Shown: piece after piece, positions 43,322 through 54,111 of the stretch
Layout: the number at the start of each line of letters is the position of its first letter
Position numbering within the stretch: the first letter of the stretch is position 1
Origin: Kineococcus endophyticus
GTDB taxonomy: Bacteria; Actinomycetota; Actinomycetes; Actinomycetales; Kineococcaceae
Length of the DNA stretch: 64,000 nt
Assembly (NCBI RefSeq): GCF_040796495.1
Contig: NZ_JBFNQN010000002.1
Coordinates: 1-64,000, forward strand
Direction of reading: 5' to 3'
Program-made: the position numbers and the translations under genes
Notes under the pieces: generated by a model
What the model saw: only the letters and a program-made list of their open reading frames with translations
Told to the model about the DNA's origin: nothing
Database searches by the model: none

Positions 43322-44638
43322 GCACGCTTCCCGGCCTGCTCCCGGGACTCCTGACCGACCACGACAGCCGGGACGCCGTGGCGACGGACCGCTCCGGCCA
43401 CCGCCCGGTCACCCTGCCGGACGGCGTCGTGCGCGCCCGCGACGTCCAGGACGTCGTGGAGACCCTGCGCTGGGCGAGCGCGCACCGCACCCCCGTCGTG
43501 ACCCGCGGCGGCGGGTCGGGTTTGGCGGCCGGGGCGAGCGCGAGCGCCGGCGAGGTCGTCCTGGACCTGTCGGGCATGGACCGCATCCTCGACCTGCGGC
43601 CGCAGGACCAGGTGGCCGTCGTCGAACCCGGTGTGATCACGTCCCACCTCGACGCGGCCGCCGCCGAGCACGGGTTGTTCTACGCCCCCGACCCGGCGAG
43701 CGCTGCGATCTCCACGATCGGCGGGAACATCGCCACCAACGCGGGTGGGTTGCGCTGCGCGAAGTACGGCGTGACGCGCGAGGCCGTCCTCGGGCTCGAC
43801 CTCGTGCTCGCCGACGGCCGCCGCGTGTCGACGGGCCGCCAGACGGTGAAGGGCGTCGCCGGCTACGACCTCACCGGGCTCGTCGTGGGATCGGAGGGGA
43901 CGCTGGCCGTGGTCGTCGGCGCGACGCTGCGGTTGCGTCCGAAACCCCTGGAGACGGCGACGCTCGCGGCGCACTTCGACGACGTCGTGGCCGCCGCGTC
44001 CGCGGCCGCGGCGATCACCGCGGCCCGCCTGCAGCCAGCCGTCCTCGAACTGGTCGACGCCGTGACGCTCGAGGCCGTCGACGCGGCACGGGGTTCGGCG
44101 CTGCGCTCCCTCGGCGCGGCGGCGCTCGTCGTGCAGTGCGACGGCCGGGGCGCGCGGGCCGACATCGACGCCGTGGCCGAGGTCGTCGCCTCGTTCGCGA
44201 CGTCGTGGCGCGCGACGAGCGACCCCGTCGAGGCCGAGGAACTCCTCGCCGCCCGGCGCGCGGGGCTGCCCGCGCTGGAGGCCACCGGCGACGTGTTCAT
44301 CGAGGACGTCGCCGTCCCGCGCTCCCGGCTCGCCGCCGCGGTCTCGGGGATCCAGGCGATCTCCGCGCGCACCGGCGTGCGCATCGCCACGATCGCGCAC
44401 GCGGGCGACGGGAACCTGCACCCGATCGTCGTCGTCGAGCGCGGCGGCACCGTGACCGAGGGCCCGGCCTGGGAGGCGGCGTGCGCGGTGTTCGACCTGG
44501 CGCTGGAGCTGGGCGGGACCCTGACGGGCGAGCACGGCGTTGGCCTGCTCAAGCGGACGTGGCTGGCCCGGGAACTCGGGGAGGACTCCCTGGGGCTGCA
44601 GCGCGGCATCAAGGCCGTGTTCGACCCGCTCGGGATCC

Positions 44639-44661
<23 letters not shown>
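43318..44661 (+). CDS. FAD-linked oxidase, GlcD/D-lactate dehydrogenase-like
   Basis: A 447-residue flavoprotein of the PCMH/VAO family. The FAD domain runs from VRARDVQDVVETLRWASAHR, PVVTRGGGSGLAAGASAS to STIGGNIATNAGGLRCAKYG and VVGSEGTLAVVVGATLRLRP. The C-terminal FAD-oxidase_C domain has IATIAHAGDGNLHPIVV and GTLTGEHGVGLLKRTWL, the two His motifs of glycolate or D-lactate type enzymes. It probably oxidises a D-2-hydroxyacid. It is coupled to the XRE gene upstream, and its end overlaps the convergent methyltransferase by 23 bp. Confidence 0.92.
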
Positions 44662-46877
<2,216 letters not shown>

Positions 46878-46893
46878 GCCCCGGCTGCGCGGA

Positions 46894-46930
46894 CCGGACC
46901 CGCCCCGTCAGCCGACGCGGGCGGGTTCGG
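46894..46930. terminator. Hairpin terminator between argG and ybaK-like gene
   Basis: CCGGACCCGCCC (46894-46905) pairs with GGGCGGGTTCGG (46919-46930), 12 bp with one G-T wobble and a 13-nt loop. It lies 17 bp after the argG stop and extends into the last codons of the convergent gene, so it may serve both directions. Confidence 0.5.
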
Positions 46931-47372
46931 CGTCGCAGAGCCGGACGAGTTCGGAGAAGCTCGTGGGGAACACCGCGTGCGGTGTTCCGGCGGCGGCCCA
47001 CACGACGTCGTAGCGCAGCAGGTCGACGTCGATGACCGTGCGCAGGCGGCGGGGGTGACCCACGGGCGACACCCCGCCGATGGGCTGCCCGGTGGCGGCG
47101 CGGACCGCCGGCGCCTTGGGCCGGGTGAGTTCGGACGCGCCGAGGGCTGCGGCCGTCGCGTCGACGTCGACGCGGTGCCCGCCGCTGGTCAGCACGAGGA
47201 CCGGCTCGCCGTCGGCGAGGAACACCAGGCTGTTGGCGATGGCCCCGACGGGACAGCCGAGGGCCTGCGCGGCCTGGGCCGCCGTCCGGGCGGACGCGGT
47301 GAGTTCGACGACCTCCCCCTCGGCCCCCGCCTCGCGCAACGCGCGGGCCACGGTGACTGCGTTGCGGTGCAC
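46908..47372 (-). CDS. YbaK/EbsC-type aminoacyl-tRNA deacylase
   Basis: A 154-residue protein of the YbaK/ProRS-edit domain family, which hydrolyses misacylated tRNA in trans. Key features are the opening helix VTVARALREAGAEGEVVEL, CPVGAIANSLVFLADGEPVL, the catalytic-region LTSGGHRVDVDATAAALGA, a conserved Lys in RPKAPAVRAATG, and the loop PIGGVSPVGHP which is strongly diagnostic. It could edit Cys- or Ala-tRNAPro. GTG 47372 has GGAGGAG upstream. It converges on argG. Confidence 0.92.
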   Translation of the reverse strand: MHRNAVTVARALREAGAEGEVVELTASARTAAQAAQALGCPVGAIANSLVFLADGEPVLVLTSGGHRVDVDATAAALGASELTRPKAPAVRAATGQPIGGVSPVGHPRRLRTVIDVDLLRYDVVWAAAGTPHAVFPTSFSELVRLCDAEPARVG

Positions 47373-47403
47373 GGCGGCTCCTCCGCTCGGGGCTCGATCG
47401 CCG

Positions 47404-50298
47404 TCACTCGCCGTCGGGGTCCGGACCGGTCAGGATCCCGCTGCGCAGACCGATCGAGACCGCTTCGGCGCGGGACGATGCTCCGAGCTTGGCGAAGATG
47501 CGCGAGACGTGCACGCTGGCGGTCTTCTCGGCCATGAACAGCGCCTCCCCCACCTGCCGGTTGGTCCGGCCCGCGGCGAGGAGTTCCAGGACCTGCAGTT
47601 CCCGCGGCGTCAACGGTCCGCGACCCGGGAGCGGTGCGGGGCCCGCCACGCGGGCCCGCCGCGCGAGGTCGTCGAGCACCGCGACCAAGGGCTTCGCGTG
47701 CAACCGCTCCGCCGTGCGCCGGGCCTCCTGCAGGACGGGCAGCGCGTCCTCCCGGCGACCGGCGGCCACGAGCGCCTCGGCCAGCCGCCACCGGGACCGG
47801 GCGCGTTCGGGGACGTTGCCGTAGCCGAACGCCTCGACGACCCGCTCCCACGCGAGGACCTGCTCGGCAGGCGGGGCACCGCGGAAGCGGGCCACCTCGG
47901 CGCCCAGGACGTCCGTCCAGGCACGTCCCTCGGGCCCGAGGACACCGGCCCGGGGCTGCCCCAGGGTGAGCAGTTCGGCCACCCGCTCCTGCACCCCGCG
48001 CACCAGGGCGTCGTCGCGCGATCCCGCGTCGGCCAGCGCCCCCACAGCCTGCGCACCGAGGCGCAGTCCCAGGAGGTGCTGCGGGTGCTCGATCCCCGGG
48101 AAGCTGCCGAGCGCCTCCAGCAGCACCGACGCCGCACCCGCCGCGTCACCCCTCCCGCGCAGCACCTCCGCGCGGGCCGCGGCCGCGGGCAACCCCTCCT
48201 CGACGTCGTCGAACCAGTCCGGTTCCAGCACCGCCTCCGCCTCCTCGAAGGCGCCGCGAGCGGCCAGCACCTCCGCGGCGACGATGCCGACCGGGAGGGC
48301 CGCGAGGACGGGGGCCTGCGGACCGAGGGCCCGCGCCTGGGCCAGCGCCCGGTCGAACTCCCCGGTGACGAAGCTCGTCCGCGCCTGCAGGGACAGGAGC
48401 GTGAGGCCGTAGGGGGACCACGACAGCCCCACCGTGGCCGCCCACGCGCACGAGGAGTCGAGCACCTGCGCCGCTCCCCGCAGGTCGCCCCGGTCGTAGC
48501 GGTCGGCGGCCAGGTTGTAGCGCGCGCGCAGCGAGGTGCCGAGGTGCCCACCCGCCTCGGCGGTGGCGGCGGCGCGGGTGAACAGCGCGTCGGCGTCGGC
48601 GAGGCGGCCGGCGAGGTTGTCGAGGCCGGCGAGGGTGATGAGCGCGTCCGCCTCGGCGGAGGCGAGGTCGTCGGCGCGGGCCAGGTCGAGGGCGAGCTGC
48701 GCCTGGGCCTGCGACTCCGCGAACCGGTCGAGCCCCAGCAGGCACCGCGCGGCGACCGCGGCCGCCCAGGCCACCGCGTGCCGGGCCTGCGGGTCGTCGC
48801 CGCCGCGGGCGACGGCGAGCCGGGCCTGCGCGATGCCCTCCTCGAAGCGGTCGCACGCCCACAGCGCCGACGCGCACTGCTGGTGCACCTCGGCGGCCTG
48901 GGCCGGGGTGGCGTCGTCGGGCAGGAGGTCGACGGCGTCCAGGGCGGTCAGCGCCGACCGGGCCACCTCCCCCGCGGACGCGGCCAGCCGGGACGCCCGG
49001 ACGGTGACCGCGAGCAGGGTCGTCCCCGTGCGCTCGTGTGCGTCGGGAACGCTGCGCCACAACGGCAACGCCTCCTCCAGGTGCCGCCACGCCTGGCCCG
49101 GTGCCCGCAGCCGTTCGGCCTCGTCCGCGGCCGCGAGCCCGGCGACCAGCGCGCGCGGGAGGTCGTTGCTCTGGCGGGCGTGGTGGGCCAGCCGGGCCGC
49201 GGGGGCCAGCCCGTGGGTGGCGATGGCGTCGGCGTAGGCGGCGTGCCAGCGGACCCGTTCCCCGGGCAGCAGGTCGTCCAGGAGCGCCTCGTGGAGCAGG
49301 GCGTGCCGGAACGCGTAGCCCTCGTCACCGTCCGGTTCCAGCACGCGGAAGGCCACTGCGTCCCGCAGCCGCGCCTCCAGCTCGGGCGCGGGCAGTCCCG
49401 TGACCGCGGCGAGCAGGTCGTGCCGGACGCGACGGCCCCCGACGGCGGCGGTGCGGACGAGGTCGGACACCGGCGACGGCAGGGTCTCCAACCGGGTCAG
49501 GACGACGTCGGCGAGCCCACTGGGCAGCCGCCCGCCCCGCGCGGGTCCGGCGAGGAGCAGTTCCGCGGCGTAGTACGCGTTGCCCTCCGAACGGCCGTGG
49601 ATGCGCCGGACCGTCGCCGGGGGGAGGTCGCGACCGGCCAGGGCGCGCAGGAAGTGCGCGGTCTCCTCGCCCGAGAAGGGCTCGAGCAGCACCCGCTGCA
49701 CACCGGGCAGCCGGCCGAGTTCGCTCAGGACCGGTCGCAGCGGGTGCCGGCGGTGCAGGTCGTCGGTGCGGACGGTGGCCACGACGAGCAGCCGTTCGTC
49801 GCGCACGCGCCGCAGCAGGTAGGTCAGCAGGTCGCGGCTGGCCGCGTCGGCCCAGTGCAGGTCCTCGAGCACGAGCAGCACCGGCGCGGACCGGGAGGCC
49901 GCGACGAGCGCCGCCGCGACGGTGTCGAACAGCTGCAGCTGCGACAGGTCCACGGCCGCCTCGCCGGGGGCGGTGGCGGACCAGAAAGCCGGCGCCGACC
50001 CGCTGCCCCGCAACGGTTCCAGCGCCTCGACGAAGGGCAGGTAGGGCAGGGCCTCCCCACCCCCGGAGGCGCAGTGGCCGAGCAGGACCGTGCCGCCCGC
50101 CGAGCGGGCGTGCTCGACGAGCTCGGCGACCAGGCGGGACTTGCCCACACCGGCGTCGGCCTCGACCAGCACTCCGCCCGACGTCCCCCGGGAGGCGGCC
50201 GCGAGGGCCGCGTCGAGCGCGGCGAGCTCCTCGTCCCGCCCGACGAGGGCGGGAGCGGCGCCGGCGGGCGCGGGCGGCAGGACGGGCACGCCCGTCAT
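47404..50298 (-). CDS. LAL-type ATP-binding LuxR-family regulator
   Basis: A 964-residue regulator. Residues about 20-300 hold an AAA-like ATPase (LVGRDEELAALDAALAAA, Walker A EADAGVGKS, Walker B VLLVLEDLHWAD). A long helical TPR-like middle follows (HQQCASALWACDRFEEG, FEEAEAVLEPDWFDDVEEG). The C-terminal LuxR helix-turn-helix is PLTPRELQVLELLAAGRTNR, QVGEALFMAEKTASVHVSRI. LAL proteins respond to sugars or other signals and often activate secondary pathways; no obvious target is next to it. ATG 50298 is chosen; GTG 50319 is possible and the frame stays open to 50607 antisense-like. A small minus-strand gene precedes it. Confidence 0.9.
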   Translation of the reverse strand: MTGVPVLPPAPAGAAPALVGRDEELAALDAALAAASRGTSGGVLVEADAGVGKSRLVAELVEHARSAGGTVLLGHCASGGGEALPYLPFVEALEPLRGSGSAPAFWSATAPGEAAVDLSQLQLFDTVAAALVAASRSAPVLLVLEDLHWADAASRDLLTYLLRRVRDERLLVVATVRTDDLHRRHPLRPVLSELGRLPGVQRVLLEPFSGEETAHFLRALAGRDLPPATVRRIHGRSEGNAYYAAELLLAGPARGGRLPSGLADVVLTRLETLPSPVSDLVRTAAVGGRRVRHDLLAAVTGLPAPELEARLRDAVAFRVLEPDGDEGYAFRHALLHEALLDDLLPGERVRWHAAYADAIATHGLAPAARLAHHARQSNDLPRALVAGLAAADEAERLRAPGQAWRHLEEALPLWRSVPDAHERTGTTLLAVTVRASRLAASAGEVARSALTALDAVDLLPDDATPAQAAEVHQQCASALWACDRFEEGIAQARLAVARGGDDPQARHAVAWAAAVAARCLLGLDRFAESQAQAQLALDLARADDLASAEADALITLAGLDNLAGRLADADALFTRAAATAEAGGHLGTSLRARYNLAADRYDRGDLRGAAQVLDSSCAWAATVGLSWSPYGLTLLSLQARTSFVTGEFDRALAQARALGPQAPVLAALPVGIVAAEVLAARGAFEEAEAVLEPDWFDDVEEGLPAAAARAEVLRGRGDAAGAASVLLEALGSFPGIEHPQHLLGLRLGAQAVGALADAGSRDDALVRGVQERVAELLTLGQPRAGVLGPEGRAWTDVLGAEVARFRGAPPAEQVLAWERVVEAFGYGNVPERARSRWRLAEALVAAGRREDALPVLQEARRTAERLHAKPLVAVLDDLARRARVAGPAPLPGRGPLTPRELQVLELLAAGRTNRQVGEALFMAEKTASVHVSRIFAKLGASSRAEAVSIGLRSGILTGPDPDGE

Positions 50299-50354
50299 CG
50301 TGGCACCGGGTCCCGACACGGCGCCGGTCCCGCGCGCCAGGCCCGGGCCGGCGC

Positions 50355-50570
50355 TCAGCGGACCACCGGGTGGCGCCGGACGCCCGCCCGCGGCGACCAG
50401 CGCGCCCACCAGCGGGGACGTGCCGCCCCGGCCCCACGGGCGCGCCGGGCGGCGCGCAGCTCGCGGACCAGCCGCTCCCGTTCGGCCGCGGCCGTGGCCT
50501 CGGCGACGCGCAGCGCGAGCCCTTCGCGCAGTTCCCAGTCGACCGCGTACGTGTTCCCGTGCATCTCCAT
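50355..50570 (-). CDS. Small basic helical protein, unknown
   Basis: A 71-residue protein starting MEMHGNTYAVDWELREG, then a long charged helix (RVAEATAAAERERLVRELRA, ARRARGAG) and a basic tail (RPRWWARWSPRAG). Short actinobacterial proteins with an ERERLVRELRAARR-like helix are common, but I cannot name a function. It lies 56 bp upstream of the LAL regulator on the same strand and may be co-transcribed with it. No good Shine-Dalgarno is seen. Confidence 0.5.
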   Translation of the reverse strand: MEMHGNTYAVDWELREGLALRVAEATAAAERERLVRELRAARRARGAGAARPRWWARWSPRAGVRRHPVVR

Positions 50571-50636
50571 GGCGGGAACGCTGCTGCTGAGGGGCACACC
50601 CGGGCATCGGGAGTTCACGCCGGTCCTCGGAGCCCC

Positions 50637-50669
50637 TTCCCCTTAGTCACGGAGCGTGACTGAGGGGAA
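50637..50669. promoter_or_regulatory. 15-bp inverted repeat between divergent genes
   Basis: TTCCCCTTAGTCACG (50637-50651) and CGTGACTGAGGGGAA (50655-50669) pair over 15 bp with one G-T wobble and a 3-nt loop (GAG). It sits upstream of genes on both sides, so it is unlikely to be a terminator for them; an operator or an RNA hairpin in one leader are the options. Confidence 0.5.
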
Positions 50670-50753
50670 CGGGGTGTGAGACCGCGTCGACCGGGCCGGT
50701 GGACTCCGGCCTCCCGCGCTGCGACGGGCCCCTCCGCGCGCCACCATCGTGGG

Positions 50754-50990
50754 GTGGCCGTCTGGAAGTCGTTCATCGATCTCGTGCACCTCATCGGTGC
50801 CCTCGGCTGCCTCGCGCTGACCGGGGGTTTCGCCGCCGAGGGCGAGGCCGCCCGCGCGGTGTTCTACGGCCTGTGCACGATGGCCTTCGCCGTCGCACTG
50901 GCCCGGCGCTGGCCCACCCACGCCGCCCGCCGGCCCGTGGTGATCGACCTGCGCGACGAGGCCCCCGCCCGGATGGCCCAGCGGCACTGA
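50754..50990 (+). CDS. Small membrane protein, unknown
   Basis: A 78-residue protein with one or two hydrophobic helices: VAVWKSFIDLVHLIGALGCL, ALTGGFAAEGEAARAVFYGL, CTMAFAVALARRW, and a polar C-tail VVIDLRDEAPARMAQRH. It begins GTG 50754 with GGGG directly before and no clear Shine-Dalgarno; the 15-bp inverted repeat lies 85 bp upstream. Not assigned to a family. Codon usage is normal. Confidence 0.55.
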   Translation: MAVWKSFIDLVHLIGALGCLALTGGFAAEGEAARAVFYGLCTMAFAVALARRWPTHAARRPVVIDLRDEAPARMAQRH

Positions 50991-51022
50991 CCTCCACCGG
51001 CGAGGGTCCGCAGGCCCCTCGG

Positions 51023-51028
51023 TAGCGT
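51023..51028 (+). promoter_or_regulatory. -10 box TAGCGT of MBL-fold gene
   Basis: TAGCGT with a 6-nt gap to ATG 51035 and no Shine-Dalgarno: predicted leaderless transcript. Confidence 0.5.
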
Positions 51029-51034
51029 CGCGCC

Positions 51035-51652
51035 ATGGCCACCACCACGACCGCCACCGCCGTCCTCGACGAGGCCCACGTCGGCACGATGGACAACGTC
51101 GCCTACGTCGTGCGGTGCCGCACCACCGGGCGCCGGCTCCTCGTGGACGCGGCGGCCGAACCCGAGACGCTGCTGGCGCTGGTCGACGGTGAACTCGACG
51201 TCGTCGTCACGACGCACCGCCACCACGACCACGTCGGGGCGCTCGCGGCCGTCGTCGAGGCCACCGGGGCCCGCACCGCCGCGGGAGAGCTGGACGCCGA
51301 CGAACTGCCGCTGCCGGTGCAGCAACGGCTCGAGCACGGGGACGTCCTGCGCGTCGGCGACGTCGTGCTGGAGGTCGTCCACCTGCGCGGCCACACTCCC
51401 GGATCCGTCGCCCTGCTGCTGCGCGACGCCGACGGCCCCGACCACGTGTTCACGGGCGACTCGCTCTTCCCCGGCGGGGTGGGCAACACCTTCGGCAGCG
51501 CCGAGGCGTTCCTCCAGCTCCTCGCCGACGTGACCGAGCGCCTGTTCGACGTCCTGGACGACGACACCGTCGTCCACCCCGGCCACGGGGCACCCACGAC
51601 GATCGGTGCGGAGCGGCCGCACCTGGCCTCCTGGCGCGAGCGCGGCTGGTGA
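51035..51652 (+). CDS. Metallo-beta-lactamase-fold hydrolase (glyoxalase II-like)
   Basis: A 205-residue dizinc hydrolase. The HxHxDH motif is THRHHDHVG near residue 61; a second His is in LRGHTPGSVALLL, Asp in VFTGDSLFPGGVGNTFG and a last His in VHPGHGAPTTIG. The short length, without the C-terminal HAGH domain of true glyoxalase II, fits thioesterase-like or persulfide dioxygenase-like groups. Cytosolic. It converges on the winged-helix gene with 15 bp between stops. Confidence 0.9.
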   Translation: MATTTTATAVLDEAHVGTMDNVAYVVRCRTTGRRLLVDAAAEPETLLALVDGELDVVVTTHRHHDHVGALAAVVEATGARTAAGELDADELPLPVQQRLEHGDVLRVGDVVLEVVHLRGHTPGSVALLLRDADGPDHVFTGDSLFPGGVGNTFGSAEAFLQLLADVTERLFDVLDDDTVVHPGHGAPTTIGAERPHLASWRERGW

Positions 51653-51667
51653 CCGCGCGGGGGGGGT

Positions 51668-52828
51668 TCAGAGCACGACCGGGTCCTTCATCGCCAGCGA
51701 GGGGTAGACGGTCCCCACCTTCGTGCCGCCCAGCCAGTCCGTGAGCCGCCGGGCCTCGGCCTCCAGGGCCTTGCGCGCCCGCGCCGGGACGCGGTCGAGC
51801 AGGCGCAGGTGCACCCCACCGGCGGGGTCCTGGACCCAGCACCCCACGATCCGGCCGTCGACCCACACCGTGGTGCCGGCGTTGCCGTTCCGGTCGAACA
51901 ACTGGTCCCGGTGCGGGCCGAGGTAGAACTCCCGTCCCTTCCAGCCCATGACCGTCGGGTCCAGGACCGGCAGCAGCGCGACCCACGGTCCGGGGTCGGG
52001 GGCGGCGTCGAGGTCGTCGGGCAGCAGCCAGCCCGTGCCCCCGCCGTCGAGGGTGACGGGCACCGCGCCCAGCTCGGCCAGGGCGGCGCGGACGATCCCC
52101 TTCGTCGCGCCGAGCCACCACACGACGTCGTCCTCCGTGCCGGGCCCGAACGCCGCGAGCCAGCGCCGGACGAGTTCGCGCCAGCCGTCGGCCGCACCCA
52201 ACGTGACGGGCTCGGGGATCCAGTCCCGGGTCAACGTCCAGCGCGGCCGGGAGACCCGCCAGTGCCCCGTGTTCGTCCCGCGCACGACGTCACCCGTGAG
52301 CCCCAGGTGCGTGAGGATGCGCGACGCCGAGGACGTCCCGGGGCTGACGGAGACGCTGCCGTCGAGCATCGGGACGGCCTCGCGGACGGCCTGCGCGGTC
52401 AAGCCACCAGGGTTCCGGGCGAGGAGCGCGAGCACCTCGGCGCGCGCCGCGTCGACCCAGGCGTTCCCGTCCGCCACACCGCACTTCGCCGCCTCCTTCG
52501 CCATGACGGCCCGCTCGGTGGCCGCCACCCGCGCCGACGCGCTCGGCAGGACGGCGGGCAGCAGGTCGCGCGGGACGACGAACAGCGTGCGGCGCATGCC
52601 GAGCTGCTTGACCAGCGAGCGGTCGACCTCCAGAGCCCGCACGACGTCCCCGACCTCGAGGTCGGGAACCCGGGCCCGGCACGACAGGTGGACGGTGGCG
52701 GGTTCGGTCGCGTGGAGCACCCCGACGGCGCGGGTCGCCGCCTCCGGGGTTCCAACGCGGTGGGCGGGGGCGAGGGCGTGCCGGACCGCGAGACGGGCCC
52801 GGCGTTCGTCGTCGCTCACGTGGCGCAC
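51668..52828 (-). CDS. Winged-helix DNA-binding domain protein (AlkZ/YcaQ-like, HTH_42)
   Basis: A 386-residue protein of the HTH_42 family that includes the DNA glycosylases AlkZ and AlkX. Evidence is the segment VDRSLVKQLGMRRTLFVVPR, matching the conserved QxGxRxTxHxxP region, three winged-helix-like stretches (VLALLARNPGGLTAQAVREA; WRELVRRWLAAFGPGTEDDV; the C-terminal VHLRLLDRVPARARKALEAE), and the late LPVLDPTVMGWKGREFYLG. The catalytic QxQ/QxD of AlkZ is not clearly found, so glycosylase activity is uncertain. The start could be GTG 52828 or GTG 52819. Confidence 0.82.
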   Translation of the reverse strand: MRHVSDDERRARLAVRHALAPAHRVGTPEAATRAVGVLHATEPATVHLSCRARVPDLEVGDVVRALEVDRSLVKQLGMRRTLFVVPRDLLPAVLPSASARVAATERAVMAKEAAKCGVADGNAWVDAARAEVLALLARNPGGLTAQAVREAVPMLDGSVSVSPGTSSASRILTHLGLTGDVVRGTNTGHWRVSRPRWTLTRDWIPEPVTLGAADGWRELVRRWLAAFGPGTEDDVVWWLGATKGIVRAALAELGAVPVTLDGGGTGWLLPDDLDAAPDPGPWVALLPVLDPTVMGWKGREFYLGPHRDQLFDRNGNAGTTVWVDGRIVGCWVQDPAGGVHLRLLDRVPARARKALEAEARRLTDWLGGTKVGTVYPSLAMKDPVVL

Positions 52829-52860
52829 CGAGCCATCGTGGCAGGCGGGTACGACAGCCG

Positions 52861-53229
52861 TCAGTGCCGGTCGTGCAGCGTGATCCGGTAGCCGTCGGGG
52901 TCGGCGAAGGTGAAGGTCCGCCCGAACGGGCCGTCGACCGGCGCGGCGACGACCGGGTGGCCGTCGGCGACGAGGGCGTCGTGGACCTCCTGGACGTCGG
53001 TGGCGTGCAACCACACCGCGGTCCCGGCGCCCGGGTGGTCCCCCGCCGACAGGTCCGTGCCGGGCACGACGTCGCGCAGGGCGAACGCGATGGGCGTCGT
53101 GGAGAACACGACGGCGTGCGGGGGGCCCGCCGGCGAGCGGACGAGCCCGAGGTACTGCTCGTAGAACGCCTGTGACGCAGCGAGGTCGCGCACCTGCAGG
53201 GAGACGAAGTCGGGACCGGTGACGGGCAC
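52861..53229 (-). CDS. VOC-family protein (glyoxalase/dioxygenase fold)
   Basis: A 122-residue single-repeat-pair VOC protein: VSLQVRDLAASQAFYEQYLG, then a second half WLHATDVQEVHDALVADGHP, VVAAPVDGPFGRTFTFADPD, GYRITLHD with the usual C-terminal Glu replaced by the Thr-Leu-His pattern. Members bind metal ions and act on or sequester small electrophiles and antibiotics. GTG 53229 follows CGGAGG. It is divergent from the marR gene and shares its dual-palindrome region, so it is probably induced by the MarR ligand. Confidence 0.87.
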   Translation of the reverse strand: MPVTGPDFVSLQVRDLAASQAFYEQYLGLVRSPAGPPHAVVFSTTPIAFALRDVVPGTDLSAGDHPGAGTAVWLHATDVQEVHDALVADGHPVVAAPVDGPFGRTFTFADPDGYRITLHDRH

Positions 53230-53256
53230 GGGGAACCTCCGGGGAGTTTGTGTGTG

Positions 53257-53272
53257 TGTCAGGAAGCTGACA
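53257..53272. promoter_or_regulatory. MarR operator 1
   Basis: TGTCAG-GAAG-CTGACA, perfect 6-bp arms. The first five bases match operator 2 exactly, and centre-to-centre distance is 26 bp, about 2.5 helical turns. It lies 28 bp upstream of the VOC start. Confidence 0.7.
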
Positions 53273-53282
53273 CAGAAGAGTG

Positions 53283-53298
53283 TGTCAGAATTCTGACA
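53283..53298. promoter_or_regulatory. MarR operator 2, overlapping the marR start codon
   Basis: TGTCAGAA-TTCTGACA is a perfect 16-bp palindrome whose last base is the A of the marR ATG. CAGAAT inside it (53286-53291) is 6 nt before ATG and could be the -10 box of a leaderless message, so binding would shut off marR directly. Confidence 0.75.
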
Positions 53299-53747
53299 TG
53301 AGTCAAGAGGGCATCGACCTCGGGACGTCGCTCGGCTACCTGCTCAAGCAGGCGTCGAGCGCGCTGCGCGCGGCGATGGAGGACGCGCTCCGGCCGCTGG
53401 GTCTCACCGTCACCCAGTACTCCTGCCTCGAACTGCTCGCCCAGCGCCCCGGGCTGTCCGGGTCGGACCTGGCCCGCGCCACCTTCATCACCCGGCAGTC
53501 CGTCAACACCCTCCTGCAGCAGCTCGAACGCGACGGCGACGTGCAGCGGCCGGCCGCACCGTGCGTCGGGAAGGTGCTGCCCGCCTCGCTGACCGCTCAG
53601 GGGCGGCGGCGCCTGACGGCCGCCTCGGCGGCCGTGCGGGAGGTCGAACGACGCATGCTCGAGGAGCTGAGCGCGTCCGAGCAGCGGCAGGCGTTCTCGG
53701 TGCTCGAGCGCATGACGCTGTCGCTCCGGCCGCCACCGACCCCCTGA
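53298..53747 (+). CDS. MarR-family transcriptional regulator
   Basis: A 149-residue winged-helix repressor. Features: SLGYLLKQASSALRAAMEDA, the PLGLTVTQYSCLELLAQRPG core, recognition part SGSDLARATFITRQSVNTLL, and the wing with VGKVLPASLTAQGRRRLTAA. The usual DxR wing is altered (PAAPCVGKVLPAS), with a single Cys that could sense oxidants as in OhrR-like proteins, although the position is not the canonical one. ATG 53298 fits the operator layout. It is divergent from a VOC gene and 4 bp from the next convergent stop. Confidence 0.9.
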   Translation: MSQEGIDLGTSLGYLLKQASSALRAAMEDALRPLGLTVTQYSCLELLAQRPGLSGSDLARATFITRQSVNTLLQQLERDGDVQRPAAPCVGKVLPASLTAQGRRRLTAASAAVREVERRMLEELSASEQRQAFSVLERMTLSLRPPPTP

Positions 53748-53751
53748 CCCG

Positions 53752-54111
53752 TCAACCGCCCGCGTACAGGTCGACGTGGTTGCCGGACGGGTCGGCGACC
53801 GTGCTGGACCGGGGTTTCCACGGCCGGTCCACCGGCGCGGCGACCTGGACGCCGCCCGCGACGAGGGCCCGGGCGTGGGCCGCGTCGACGTCGGGCACCG
53901 TGAGCCCGAACTTCACCGGTCCCCCGGCCCAGGGGTGCGTGGCCGGGTCCGCGACGGTGAGCAGGAAGAAGTCGTCGTCGGGGTAGCGGCCGAACTGCAG
54001 CGAGCCGATCTCGGGCTGCCAGACGGCGTCGAAGGCGTCGCGGTAGAACGCGACGCAGGTGTCGAGGTCGTCGGCGACGACGGTGACCTGGCTGATGCGG
54101 ACAGCGGACAC
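53752..54111 (-). CDS. VOC-family protein, second
   Basis: A 119-residue VOC protein unrelated in detail to the first: ISQVTVVADDLDTCVAFYRD, FDAVWQPEIGSLQFGRYPDD, DFFLLTV, VKFGLTVPDVDAAHARALVA, and VADPSGNHVDLYAGG with metal-site His and Tyr-like end. GTG 54111 has AGGAGG 7-8 nt upstream, so it can be made independently. The same frame continues upstream into the MerR-coding region as RYLQEGLP, so it may once have been fused to that regulator. Confidence 0.85.
   Translation of the reverse strand: MSAVRISQVTVVADDLDTCVAFYRDAFDAVWQPEIGSLQFGRYPDDDFFLLTVADPATHPWAGGPVKFGLTVPDVDAAHARALVAGGVQVAAPVDRPWKPRSSTVADPSGNHVDLYAGG

Noticed and set aside
47080-50646. 1188-codon plus-strand open frame
   Set aside because: Antisense to the LAL regulator, whose Walker and LuxR motifs are certain; composition is Arg/Gly/Gln-rich and repetitive.
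53250-53259. GT dinucleotide run as a phase-variable promoter tract
   Set aside because: Only about five GT units, too short for a convincing slippage tract, and partly covered by the first MarR operator.
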